Source: Trissonchulus latispiculum (lineage: Eukaryota > Nematoda > Enoplea > Enoplida > Ironidae). Taken from it: 64,000 nucleotides of DNA. The notes beneath the pieces are model-generated. The model ran no database searches. It was not told where the DNA came from and saw only the letters and a list, made by a program, of their open reading frames with translations. Position numbers and translations under genes: made by a program. Shown here piece after piece: positions 52,832-64,000 of the stretch. The stretch spans positions 40,018 to 104,017 of the forward strand of contig JASAND010023143.1 of assembly GCA_030248195.1 (NCBI GenBank), given 5' to 3'. Position 1 is the stretch's first letter. Each line of letters begins with the position of its first letter.

Positions 52832-55800
52832 ACCCCGATGATTAATATGTCGTTTCCTTGGCCCGGTTAATTTATTGAAAGTCCTTTTTCAAAAATTTTT
52901 TTTTGAAAGAAATTTTTCAGAAAATTTTCTTTTGCTTTTCGATTGATTCAAATTTATAGGATTCATATTTCAATTTGATTTAAATAATTTTCGGCTTAAA
53001 TTTTAGAACTTACACTGTTACGTACTTGTACGTATTTATCTCAGGTGTTTCCATATTTTGTATTCTATATCCCCAGTACTATTGTCGTTTACTATTTTAG
53101 GTTCATAGCTTTCAGTACACATTTTTAACCTGCACCGTATATTTTTAACTCAACACCTTCACGGCAGATGTTTATTTTTTGCACACCTGCCTGGTCGCAG
53201 GTTCGCATCACCCTTTGCACTAATTTCACTCTTGATTTAATTTAAGGTGCAGTTTCCTCTGACATTGATCCATCCATATTGATTGATCCATTGATCTCAT
53301 GTTGCTTTCAGGGAGTAGCCGTTGCCAGTGCACATGGAGCCTTCTCCCGGATCAAAAGCGTTCACGGGAACCCACACGGACCTACTTAAGTTTCAAATAC
53401 TGTTGGTAAGAAATTTTGAATTGTTACAGTGCTTGGATGCTCCGGGTTGGCTATAGACGGCCCGAGGCGTTTTGGTTACTGGCATGGCTAACAGTTCAAT
53501 AGTATATACTTTCCGGTGATTAATTCGTTTCACGTTTCCTTTTTCTAAATGACGTTCTCTAGAACCGGCCATGGCGCGCAGGTTGGTTCTAGCCAAAATT
53601 AATTTTTCTATCGAATGAAAGGAAGAAGAATTTGCACCGTAATCCAACAGTTGAATGCTGTGGGGGAACTTATAGATGTTTATTGTTTGCAATTCTTTGT
53701 CATGCAACAAGTTTTAAAATTCTGTGTCGACGTCGGCACAGTCAAAAATGAAACTGGACTGGGGTGGCTACAACTTTGTGTGCAGGAAACCCTATACATG
53801 CCATTTTACAAAATCGTAATGTGAACAATTTTGGTCCAGTAAATCTTGACCTAGGCAGTTTTTCACTTTTATCTGGCATTCTGTTCACATGGTTTTACTG
53901 TGCCGACCTCGGCACAAGCTCAATGTTCACTCCGTCCACCGGTCTGTCAGGCACGTGCTGCGATTAGGCATGTTGTGTAAACACGTACACCTATTAACGC
54001 TGCTTTAATTATCCTCTAGTTTTAACCTATAATTTTATTAATTTTGTGACTAATTATTTTTGTTTTATGTTTTAGGTTCCTACTCTCTTGGGTTCCTGGT
54101 ACCGGTCCCCTGATTGTGGTATATGTCTTCTGTTCTTTTGTATTGTTTAAATGGTGGGGATTCTAAAATCTTTGTTTACTTTAAAAAATATTTGCTATTA
54201 TTTAAAAATATTTTTGCTCGACTTTGAGAAAATTCTTCAAAAAGAACACGACTCCTATTTTTATGCCGCATGGGTTTGGGGAGGAAGTTTCTAATTCAAT
54301 TTGTTGTAGGTTATGATGCTTTTTACTATCTTAGAACAGATGCTTTTAGTACCCTAAAAGCAAGAATTAACTTAATTAATTCCAAATTAGCTTTCTTAGA
54401 GTCTTCGTTTTTCATGTCGTTCTATAAATTTTGGATAAAAGTAAAATTTCTTGAAATGCTAATTTTATTAAAAGGGTACTTGCATGTTTAAATTTTTCAC
54501 ACTAACCTTTTTGTAGCACTGCTTATAGTTTTCTTAGTGCATTTCTTGATTAAATAATTTCTTCTATTCATTTTCGTGATAAATTCAAATTTTCTCTTGT
54601 TCCTCATGCTAAAACTTCTTCTGATTTTTCATAAAAATTGATCAAATTTCATGTCTCTTACAAATTAACTGAATTCAATTTCTACTACAGATTGAATAAA
54701 TTTAATTTTATTCCAAATTGAATAAATGAATAAATTATTCCTATTGATATTTCTTTTCTGAATCTTAAAATTTTGAATTCTTACATTATACAAGGGTGGG
54801 TATTCTCTATTACTTGCATTTTATCATATTAATTTTAACCGTATAGGCAATAGTACTGGGGTATTCTTAACACCGTGCCGCACCTCGGCGGGTCCGTGGC
54901 TGCTCGTCGCCTGCGCTATCCCCATAGGGAAGGTAACGGTGGGCGGTCAGCCCCGGACCGGCAATTTTGACTCTTGAGAATTATTTTCCGCTTTCTCTGA
55001 TTTGGCGTCTCCTACGGTGCCTGCGTTTTCCCCATAGGGAAGATAACGGTTCCGTCGGTTTCTGCCTACACTCTCTAAATTAATCGGGCCTCATATATAT
55101 GTATTGCGGGCTTTTGCCCAAGTATTTTTGTTACTGTTAGGCATCGTGCCTATATGCTTATTCACATATATACATGCCGTATATTATTCCATTTTTGTTT
55201 GTTTGTTCTGTATTCTACTTATCGTCCCCTTCCCTCCCCCCCTGTCCCCATTGACGGCGAGCGTTCCCATGTTGCACTGTTGTTTGTTTGTTATTGTAAT
55301 TTCCCCATATGTGATACGGGTTGGCCCCTATGTTTACATCTGGTGCTTGGATGGGCCTGGTTCGGTGTCTGGAAGGCTGGCGGCGATGGTCACGGTTGAG
55401 CGGGCGCTTGATGCCGTGGGGCATCCGCCCAGTGGTCCGGAGGTTTTGGTCCGGTGATATGGTATGGGATTTTTCCCTCGGTGCTTGTAACCTGAAATCT
55501 TTCCCGCAGCCTGGAGCTACTTATGATTGTGTGAACTTTATTAAGTCAAATTTTGTGATTGTTGTGATGAACCCGGTTGTATGTCCCCCTACCTCGTCCG
55601 TCCCCCCTCCCCCTTTCCCTGTTTTTACTAACTGTCGTTCACTGTCTATATTTTCTATGTTCTCTACAGATTTAGCTTTAACCGTGGTTGGGTGGGGTCT
55701 ATATTTGGTCATTGTCGTGGGTTTCTTCTCCTGATTTAAACTTTTCTATAAATTTTAATTTAAATTCTGATTCTTCTATTTTTCATATTTCTGAGATAAT

Positions 55801-56728
55801 CTTTTCCTATGGGTTCCCTCTAGCTCAGCTTAGCTGTTCTATATATATATGCTGTATGTTATTCCATTTTTCTTAATCATTTTCGGGTCTTGTTTCTCTT
55901 AACATGGTGTTTGTTTCACTTTTCTTTCTAAAAATAGTCACGGGTTTACTTTACTTCAAAATTTTTTCTACATATACTGCCATTATTCCTGCCGTATTTT
56001 GCCATGTCTACTATTTTGAGCAGCTATGCCATTTTTGCTTTATTGTTGTGCTTTATAAATCTCTGGCATTTATTAAAGATTCTATATATTTGTGTATGTT
56101 GGGGCAGGCAGGTGCTCAGGAGAGACCCTTTTTGAGTTTGAAATACTCTCCTTTCTGATTTATTCCGCTCCTTTGGAGCATTTGATATTGAGTCTCCCCT
56201 CGAGTCTCGTTGCCTTCCCCCTGTAAGATTCTGACTTTATATATGCGAATTTTTATCTCTAATTCTTTCTATATTTCTATATTTCTATAATTGAAATTTT
56301 CTTCTACTCTATTTTTCGAGCGCTTTTGTTGGCACTCGCTTTTGATTATGTTATTCATATACTTTATATTATTATAAATTTATATCTTCAGATTATGTCC
56401 TGTTTTGTGTGCGCTCTAGTCGCGGCTGAAGGCTTGTCCCACTTTTCTTTGTATTTGTATGTCGGCAAAGTCCGTTATATGTTGAATGTACCCCCGGTAT
56501 GCTCCGGCGTAGTTTTACCTGTGTCTCGGAATCCCCTAATATGTGTATAAGTGTGGGGCCCGAGTAGTGTTCCCGAGAAGTGCACCTCGAGGATCACGAA
56601 ACTTTTTATCTTTTTCCCATTTTTTCTAAAACGCATTTTATCTATACTAGTAGCTATGGTACGTAGGCTAACGCAAATTTTATTACTAACCTATGTGCCT
56701 GGAGGCCGCGGCGAGGGCGCGCGCTTCA
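52832..56728 (+). other. Non-coding interior of the LTR element
   Basis: T-rich DNA where pol would be expected. Open frames such as 55104-55457 encode hydrophobic runs, but they come from T-rich sequence and match no domain. Holds repeated hairpins at 53722-53741, 53899-53916, 54911-54940 and 55021-55050. Confidence 0.55.
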
Positions 56729-56743
56729 AAAGAGGGGGTAATC
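56729..56743 (+). other. Polypurine tract
   Basis: AAAAGAGGGGGTAATC directly before the right LTR, the expected primer for plus-strand synthesis. Similar tracts occur inside the protease frame at 52735-52748 and 52818-52832. Confidence 0.7.
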
Positions 56744-57285
56744 TGTAGAATATTTCCTTGATTTCATTCAAAATTATGCAAAAGTGAGTGCTAACTTTAT
56801 GCAAATCAACCTAAATTACACTTGTGTGTACGGTCCAAGGCCGGACATAGCTAATTCTTTTTTCTTCAAATTTCGAGCGCGCATCTAGTCAGCCTTAATC
56901 TGGGATCCTTTTAGTCCAGTCGCTTTTCGCTCGCTTGCTATTGCTATTCACCTGGGCTTGTCTCGGACTTATTTGGACGGGTGGGAGAGTCCCCCCTATA
57001 ACTTCAAAGGTTTGTGTTGGATATTTTATTTGGTTTAATATTATGGTGCTTGTCCCATTTTGCCGTTGTTATTGAAAACGTTTGGATTCCTGTTTTGATA
57101 ATTTCGATGTTTAATATTTTTTCTTGTTTAAAAATCTAGTAAATTCGTGGCAACTTAGAAATTAGGGTCGTGTCGTCTTTTAGTCAGTAGGTTAGCGAAT
57201 AAGTAGGGAACGATCAGACATATTACACACTCTTACTCGAACCTCTAATCTTTAATAATACAAACTATATATATATAGAATTTCA
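56744..57285 (+). repeat. Right LTR
   Basis: Begins TGTAGAATATTTCC and ends about GAATTTCA. Similar in length to the left LTR and aligned to it at both ends. Eight bases separate it from the right repeat block. Confidence 0.83.
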
Positions 57286-57292
57286 TAATCCG

Positions 57293-58754
57293 TTTAAGGT
57301 GGTAGTACCACTAGCGGGATTTTCTGCATCATCTTGGTATGAATGAAGAAATCTTGACAAAATTTTAGGAGAAGTAAGCTATCTTTGCACAATGTTCTGG
57401 TGTCAGCGAGCGCATAATTGGCTAGCTACCATCATGGCTTTGCGCATGCGCAAATAATCAAAATTTTATCTAAGCTTTATATGACATATTTGACTCAACC
57501 ACGTGAAAGAGCTCAAAAAGCGCTTTAACATAATGAGCATATCTCTTCTGTAAGTGGTTTCTATCAAAAGTTACAGGTGTTTTTAAAGTTTGCACACATA
57601 ATGTAAAGTAAGAACAGTTTATCCGAAAATTAAATCTATTGGGTTTAACGGTTCCTGTTGCGTTATCTATATGCATTATTTAATAGAAAACACTTTCCAG
57701 CTGCTTGAAAGCGTTGGAAGTTTCGAAAACCAAAGCAAACAATGAAAAATTACAGAATTATTGTTTTTAATTTTCTCGTCACTCCTTCAGTCAAAGTGGA
57801 CTAAATTTTGCAGATATGTTTTGCATCAGCATACGCCGTTTTCTTAGTTTCGGAAAAACGCAATATTAAGCAAGATATAAATTTTACAAAATTTCGAAAC
57901 ACGCTAAAAAACTGAAAACTCACTTTTACGAAAAACTAAAAAAACCGCCTGAGCGTATTGATAAACCAACCATATATAGACAGCAGGCCAGTCCCCGTAG
58001 CGTCGTAGGTCAGCTCATCTTATGCAAAACATGATAAAGAACAAATTTGCCAAATTTCAAGCCAATTCATTAAGTATTTAGTTCACAGCATCTGTTCAAA
58101 GTGCACCCCGGTAGTAGTACTACCACCTTAAAGCGTTGACTAGCGCATAGCCAAAGTTATTCGCCATAGGAGAATAATTTTTCTTAGTTTTTTCTTAGTG
58201 TTTTCTGAAAATTTTTTATTTATTTTCTCATTGTTTTCTCAGTTTTCCAATTATTTTCTAAACTGAAGGCGTCCATTTTCTAATTAATTTTTCATTGTTT
58301 TCTTAATTGATTTCGTATTGTTTTCTAAATAATTTCTTATGTTTTCTAAAATGTTTCAATTGTTTTCTAATTGTTTTCTGAAGGCTTGCAATGGCTTTAT
58401 TTTCTAATAATTTCTCATTGTTTTCTAATTGTTTTCTAATTAATTTATAATTATTTTCTATATGAAGAATAATTGCTTCGCTCATGCATACTGTGTTTGC
58501 GCTTCCATAACGCTAATCGCAACTACAAACAGTAAAAATACTGTTTCATAAGGTGGTAGCACCCGCTATTTTCTACGTAATTTTTCCATGGACGAAGCAA
58601 TCTTGACAAAACATTGGGTAAGGCAAAACTGGTTGGCAAACTATCTTTGCGCAAAATCTTGGTGTCAGAGTGCATAATTGGCTAGCTACCATCGTGGCTA
58701 TGCGCATGCGCAAATAGTCAAAATTTTATATAAGCTTCGTATATTAAATTTTAC
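57293..58754. repeat. Repeat block, right copy
   Basis: Direct copy of 45510-47140 with the same order of parts. Relative to the left copy it lacks 13 bp near 57380 and about 75 bp near 57975, and its second partial element is cut at 58754 near a foldback element. Confidence 0.88.
57298..58127. mobile_element. TIR element GGTGGTAGTAC, right copy
   Basis: Same termini as 45515-46431, flanked by TTAA (57294-57297 and 58128-58131). 830 bp because of two internal deletions. Confidence 0.7.
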
Positions 58755-58760
58755 TTTATT

Positions 58761-59840
58761 TAAATTTATTTATTTTAGAATTTAAGTAGCAATACCAAAA
58801 CAAGAGTTTGATGACATTTTCATCATTTCTTCTTTAATTATGAATCCTCAATTAAAGTTAACTATTAGCTTCCTCAATTAATTAATAAAAGTCTAATGAA
58901 TAATCAGAAGTATTGGTAAGCCTTTGGCAATGGGCTTCTTGGTAAAAGTGAACTCAAATTTTATACTTCGTTAGCTATCATTTCAAGGAAATATAGTCCA
59001 TAATGGACATTGTATTTTGTATTTGTATATTTTGTATCTGGTGGTGACCAAAGTCTGGAACAGCAACAAAGGTCTAAAATCAGGATCGGGGAACGAAAAA
59101 GGTTGTCCACAACAGGAGTGAAATTGGGGTCTAATTACAGGAACAGGACCAGGAACTTCGTCTTATTTAAGGTGCTTGTATCGCTGGTATCGGGGAAATT
59201 CCACATCGGTGTAGCCTTTTAGCTTTATTCTTGAAAATTTTCAAGGAGGAAAAGTCACACCGTGACATCGACTAAGTACTGAAGGAATAATTGCAAAACC
59301 CAAAAGTTTCTTATCTTTGCACCTAAAAATGTGGGACTGGTACCAGAATGTGACAGGCCATATAATATACTTGTCAAGACTCATTCACTTTCATAGAGGA
59401 TTGGAGTCTGTATGGTCAAATTTACACAAAGCGATACAAGCACCTTTAATAAGACGAAGTTCCTGGTCCTGTTCCCGTAATTAGACCCCAATTTCACTCC
59501 TGCTGTGGACAACCTCTTTCGTTCCCCGATCCTGATTTTAGACCTTTGTTGCTGTTCCAGATTTTGGTCACCACCAGATACAAATGTCCAATATTGACTA
59601 TTTTACCTTGAAATGATAGCTAATGAAGTATAAAAGTTGAGTTCACTTTTACCAAGAAGCCCATTGCCAAAGGCTTACCAATACTCCAATACTTCTGATT
59701 TTTCATTAGGCTTTTATTAATTAATTGAGGAAGTTAATAGTTAACTTTAATTGAGGAATCATAATTAAAGAAGAAATGATGGAAAATGTCATCAAACTCA
59801 TGTTTTGGTATTGCTACTTAAATTCTAAAATACATAAATT
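58761..59840. mobile_element. Foldback element with about 410-bp arms
   Basis: The arm at 58761-59185 is complementary to 59430-59840 with scattered differences, around a 245-bp centre. It begins near TATTTTAGAATTTAAGTAGC. No coding frame. No target duplication identified. Confidence 0.83.
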
Positions 59841-61140
59841 TTGTATTAACTAGCAATTAGTTTCGAAATCTCAAATTGTTCAAGCACTGGTTTGAACAAC
59901 AATGTTTCGATTTGTAATTTATTTTTAGATTGTCTAAACCTACTTAAAATAAGTAAAATTAAAAAGTAGTAACAATTGAAGGAAAGTGCTCATCAAACAA
60001 GATTGAGTGACTGATTTAAATAAGCAAAATATTAACTTTTTCCTTGCGATTTCTTCCTATGCTGAATATTGCTACTTTCTGATTGCATACAAGTATATAT
60101 ACGTATAAGAATCACCAGTGCTTAAGCCTAGCTTAAGTGTTTCATCCGGTCCTGCTTAACTCTTTTTACAACATTCAAATAAAATTTAACAGTTTGTGCG
60201 GATATCAGATTTCTTGAAAATATATATAGCTATAGTAGAGCTGAAATATCAACTCACTAGGTTTCATAGCGACGCTAGGCCAAGTGACAATGCTACTCCG
60301 CTAAAGTGTAAATTCGAAACAAACTAGGAAATAGAACTTAGGAAGTAGGCGAACTAAGAAGGTAGCGTGTTCGCTATATCAAAGCGCTAGCATTAGCGCG
60401 AAAACTCAAAATTCGCTATATTCAATCCTACTTTAGCCTGAACTTAGAATGGCCACCACGTCCACTGACAGAAAATGTATTTGAAGCTATATCCCTGTTT
60501 GTTCCCACTATTGGTAAATCGCCTAAGAAGCCTTTCCCCATCAGTAGCTCTACCAAGTGTGTATTTAATGCCAAAAGGCGCAGGTGGAAGACGTGTGTAC
60601 ACCTGGCACTCCCACTAAATGAGCCAACTCCAAAATCGATTGAGCCAAACTTGTTAGGTCGTCTTGTGATTGAGCCAAGCATAATTAGGATTGAGCCGCC
60701 CTTTGTTAATTAGAAAAAGACGTTTTATTATGGGAGTGCTAAATGTCACTTATCACTCCCATGATTGAGCCATGCTTCGAAAATTTGTGCAAAAGTTCTA
60801 CATAGTGACTATTGATTGAGCCACCAATTCATTTGCCGTTGCTTTCTACACTACATTAATAATTTAACTCCGAATTTTCAAAATTACAGTTCGCTGATTA
60901 CCGGTAAATGTAAGAAAAAGCTAGCTAACAAAAGGCTTAATAAATGTCAGTTTAAATTCTAACTAAATTGTAGTATATGGATGGATTAGTTGGATTGAAA
61001 CGGAAAGCATTGCTTCAGATTGAGTAGTTATTTATTGAATGGGAGATGCTGTGAATTAGAGTCCCCCTTTGAATGGTTGTACTCTCTATTAAATTCTCAC
61101 AATTCGTTTTTCCAGCGATTCTGTAAATGGCAGTTTTGGT
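59841..61140. other. AT-rich DNA with GATTGAGCC repeats
   Basis: Five direct copies of GATTGAGCC(A/G) at 60638, 60668, 60689, 60773 and 60814, with an inverted GGGAGTG/CACTCCC pair nearby (60733 and 60755). Otherwise unremarkable. Confidence 0.6.
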
Positions 61141-62524
61141 CATAGGTGTAAAGTGGGGGCGGGGGCTGGTGGTGTTCAGCATAGGTGTAACGGGGATTTG
61201 GGTTGGGGGGGGCCCCCTCCCCCCACAATTTTGGGGCCCCCTTTTTAGACTCCCCAAACCCCCCATGACCACCCCAAACCTCCTCCAAAAAGTTTTCAAT
61301 TTTTATGCCACAAATCGCATTTTCAGCCATTACTAATGCCGAAAAACATGAAATCATTAAGTAATTTTAACATTAGACAGTGCTTTTAAACTCGAAAACT
61401 TGATTGCCAACATGTTTCTGAGTCCAGAATAAGGTTAATATTGAGTCTAGAAGTCCATAAAACCGTTATAAAAGTGTATTTCTCGCGATAATAAACACAT
61501 TATTGCCAGAAATTTGGACTTTTTTGAAAAAATTTTAAAATTTACCCTAAAAATACCCCATTTTTGCCCAAATTTTCGCGCCTTCGGCGCGACTACCCCC
61601 CCCCCTGTTGGGGGGGCCCGGGGGCCCCCAAAAATTTTTGGGGGTGGTTTGTAAAAATGGCTGGGGGGGGTTACCCCCCCCAAACCTCCCCCCAATTACA
61701 CCTATGGTGTTCAGTTTCACCGGAAATTTTGGTTGGGGGAGGGTAAACTTTGAAAATTTGGCGGTCGGCTCCCGAAATGTGATGGAGAGTACCCCTCATT
61801 CCTGGTGTGTTAGCTCCCCGAGTCATTTTGTCAATTTGGCTTGGGGGTGGGCGTCGCGGTCGCCCCCCTCCCTTCCCGGAGGTAGGTCGTCTCGCTACAG
61901 ATTCAAAATTTAGGTTTTTTAGCTTTTTGCATTTTCGTGGTCTTATATACGTCGTTCAATTCTCACAATTATCCGTTTTCCTGTGATTCTCAAAAAATGG
62001 TAGTCGCGATCATAGGAGGTGGGGGGGTCGGCGGGAGAAATGCTGGTTGCCATCTTTATCTTTACATCTATGATTCCTCATTGTGTTGTGTATATAATCT
62101 TCCATGAAAGGCCAACCACTCATCTATTCACAGCATTTGCTCCCTGGAAAATTATTTTGGATTTGTTTTGTACATGCCAAATTTTATTATTTCATCCGAG
62201 GAATCTGTGGTTTGTACTCTGGAAAAGGGTTGAATTTTCTTTAATTTCAATCCTTTTGCAGACTAGAACTTAGTTCCTCAGTTCAACTCAGGATATTGTA
62301 TTTTAATTGGGAGACAATGTGGAATCTGGATTGGGTAAGTGTTGTCTTCTCCGAATGTATATACGTTTATAATGCACCACTGCATTGTATTTATTTTTAT
62401 ACGTTGGCATTGGTTTGTTTCTACGATTCATATATAGTCATAACTCATAGCCCCTAGATTTGAGGTGGGGAGAGGACTGAAAAATGGTTGGGGGTGCAGC
62501 CACCTCCCGCACCTTACACCTATG
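61141..62524 (+). mobile_element. Outer CATAGGTGTAA-type element interrupted by a second copy
   Basis: CATAGGTGTAAAGTGGGGG at 61141 and CACCTTACACCTATG ending at 62524 face each other. The flanks do not match as a target duplication. Inside are a nested copy and a partial internal duplication (TTTCACCGGAAATTTTG at 61716 and 62646, the second just outside). Confidence 0.5.
61180..61706 (+). mobile_element. hAT-like MITE, CATAGGTGTAA family, copy 4
   Basis: CATAGGTGTAACGGGGATTT to TTACACCTATG, with a perfect 8-bp target duplication GTGTTCAG at 61172-61179 and 61707-61714. 527 bp. Closest to the copy at 43573. Confidence 0.92.
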
Positions 62525-63552
62525 GTCACGGGTACATATGTATGTGGCTGGATAAAGAGTGAGGTATATATACATACCAGACCGGATCGGCTTGCGTTGA
62601 CGGAAGTATTCCAAGCAGAGATGGGGCTGTTTCTTGCGGTCATAGTTTCACCGGAAATTTTGATTGGAGGGTGGTAGGAGAGTAAATTTTAGAAATCCGG
62701 CGGTCGACCCCCGAACTGTAAGGAATGGTATTTATACCCTTACCCACCCCCAAAATTCGGACCTCCAGAAATCCCAAAAAAATGCGATGATATTCTGTGG
62801 TTAGGGGGCTAAGAACTTCACTAAAAGCTCAATGTTTGGAAAAGCTAGCTAGTCTTTTGCCACATAGTAGAAAATAATTATTAGGCTTGGTGCAAAATAG
62901 TTTAAACTTAGAAAGAATTCCACCTAGCGTAGCGTTTTAGTAGAACCTTCACAAGTTGGTTTTGTCTGCCCAATCCACGCATGGGCAACGCCTACACCTC
63001 GCCTACGCCTCGCCTATACGCACCCACGCAAGGCAAAATGAAGGACCTACGCAGAGGCAAGGCGCACGGTGCGCTGTCAAAATACCCACGCAGACGCAGG
63101 AGGCGCGCTGCTAAAATACACGCAGAAAGCAGTAGATATTAGTAGGTATAGGTTTTACCTGGGTTGGTTTTATTGTGAGTGCTCCGGGGGATCGAAATCG
63201 GACATGGATGGCGCCATTTCATACCAAAATTTCTGATTGCTTGCAAAGTAATGCTTATGTTTTACCTTAAAATGGGTCTAGTTTGGCTCTAAATACAAGA
63301 AAAACGCGTTTTCTACACGATAGGATGCTTAAACTGCCAAAAATAAACAATTTTAAAAATTTCCAAAATTTGCCTATGTTTATGTGTTAAACAGACGAAA
63401 TTTTCAAAAGTCAATATGACATGAATTTTTGCAAAATATTGATATTTTTTGATGCAGATGTATATACTAAAAATGACCCGCTCTTTCGAAGATGGTCATA
63501 ATCAAAACTGTTCTGACATGCTTCCAGCAAAAATTTCGGCTGGGTTTTTTTC
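62525..63552. other. AT-rich DNA, no gene recognised
   Basis: Contains short GCCTACGCCTCGCC-like repeats at 62985-63110. No coding support. Confidence 0.45.
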
Positions 63553-64000
63553 TAGTGATGTGCGGATCGGATCGGATCGGCAACCACAATCACCTACCGA
63601 TCCGATCCGGCAAATGACCGTCGATCCGATCCGATCCGAGCCGCGGATCGGACCAGTCCACGATCCGACCATAATCTGAATTATAATTTTGAAATGAAAT
63701 CATAATCTGAATTCCATTACCTTGAAAAACTCCAACTTCGCATCTGAATCGTATTGAATAATTATGATAATTAGTCCGTATCAGAAGCTGCAGCTACAGC
63801 ATGATGTGTTGTCACCTTTGAAAAATACCAATTTATTTTTTTGGAGTTTAAGACCTAGTCAGAAGTGAGAATTCCACAAAAAAGATAGACAGTGAGACAG
63901 GGAGAATTATAAAAAGATAAGATAAAATTGAAAAATCAAAGGTTAAAACCGAAAAATCAACTTTGGTCGTATTTATAAGCAAGCAATGTACATGTTTTAA
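63553..64000. other. hAT-like end with GGATC repeats
   Basis: TAGTGATGTGCGGATC at 63553 resembles a hAT terminus and is followed by many CGGATC/GATCCG repeats to about 63670. The partner end was not found, so the element may continue beyond the window or be a fragment. Confidence 0.45.

Larger units (their letters stand above)
47177..57285 (+). mobile_element. LTR retrotransposon with gag-protease but no recognisable pol
   Basis: LTRs at 47177-47730 and 56744-57285, a primer-binding site at 47744, a gag and protease region at 47769-52831, 3.9 kb without recognisable coding, then a polypurine tract ahead of the right LTR. Gag and protease resemble Ty3/gypsy-type elements. No RT, RNase H or integrase motif was found in any frame between the protease and the right LTR. 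The LTRs are clearly diverged and the coding region has frame changes, so this copy is old. No target duplication seen. Confidence 0.85.

Noticed and set aside
55104..56158. Hydrophobic open frames that might be an env-like membrane protein in the LTR element
   Set aside because: The region is T-rich, which yields Phe/Leu/Ile runs in any frame; no signal-peptide, cysteine or fusion pattern is consistent, and the frames are short and broken.
45510..58754. The 1.5-kb blocks as the true LTRs of the element
   Set aside because: They lie outside shorter repeats that have LTR ends, with the primer-binding site and polypurine tract in the right places; the blocks have their own TIRs and TTAA flanks.
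60428..60682. 84-codon frame on the minus strand
   Set aside because: Overlaps the GATTGAGCC repeats, has no recognisable domain and no partner exon.

Overview
This is nuclear DNA from a multicellular eukaryote, almost certainly an invertebrate animal. It has spliced genes with short exons, GT-AG introns filled with transposons, metazoan-type RecQ/BLM and Rab6 proteins, and a mix of APE-type non-LTR, Gag-bearing LTR, hAT-like and foldback/MITE elements. The phylum cannot be fixed from the sequence. No RNA genes, CRISPR arrays or bacterial features were recognised.

Two host genes are supported, both on the minus strand. (1) A Bloom-type RecQ helicase (BLM) fills 1-15514. It enters at its start codon (15514) and leaves at the left edge inside the helicase domain. 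Its splice phases fit exon to exon from 6494 to 1. (2) A Rab6 GTPase spans 38385 to 23452. Eight exons were placed and their phases agree, but the 18-codon exon carrying switch I/G2 was not found. Almost everything else is repeats.

Layout: 1-15514, BLM; its introns hold a short SINE/MITE-like insert, two hAT-like MITEs with 8-bp target duplications, a 600-bp palindrome, a GC-rich 2A-bearing non-LTR retrotransposon of about 5 kb (inverted relative to the gene), and two short TIR elements. 15515-23451, intergenic: a hAT-like MITE, a broken CR1/L2-like retrotransposon, and two MITEs built of short internal repeats. 23452-38385, Rab6: its introns hold a truncated CR1/L2-like retrotransposon, three members of one TIR family, a 147-bp tandem repeat, a 163-bp tandem repeat and a 15-copy array of about 145 bp with a TATA-like box in each unit. 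38386-45500: a graveyard of G/C-run-rich hAT-like MITEs. 45510-58754: an LTR retrotransposon of about 10 kb with gag and protease but no recognisable polymerase, flanked by two direct copies of a 1.5-kb repeat block. 58761-64000: a foldback element, nested hAT-like MITEs and low-complexity DNA.

The points most worth checking are the 2A peptide ahead of three PHD-like fingers in the non-LTR element, the missing Rab6 exon, the pol-less LTR element with repeated small hairpins, and the arrays with near-nucleosomal periods (147 bp exactly, and about 145 bp with TATA-like boxes).
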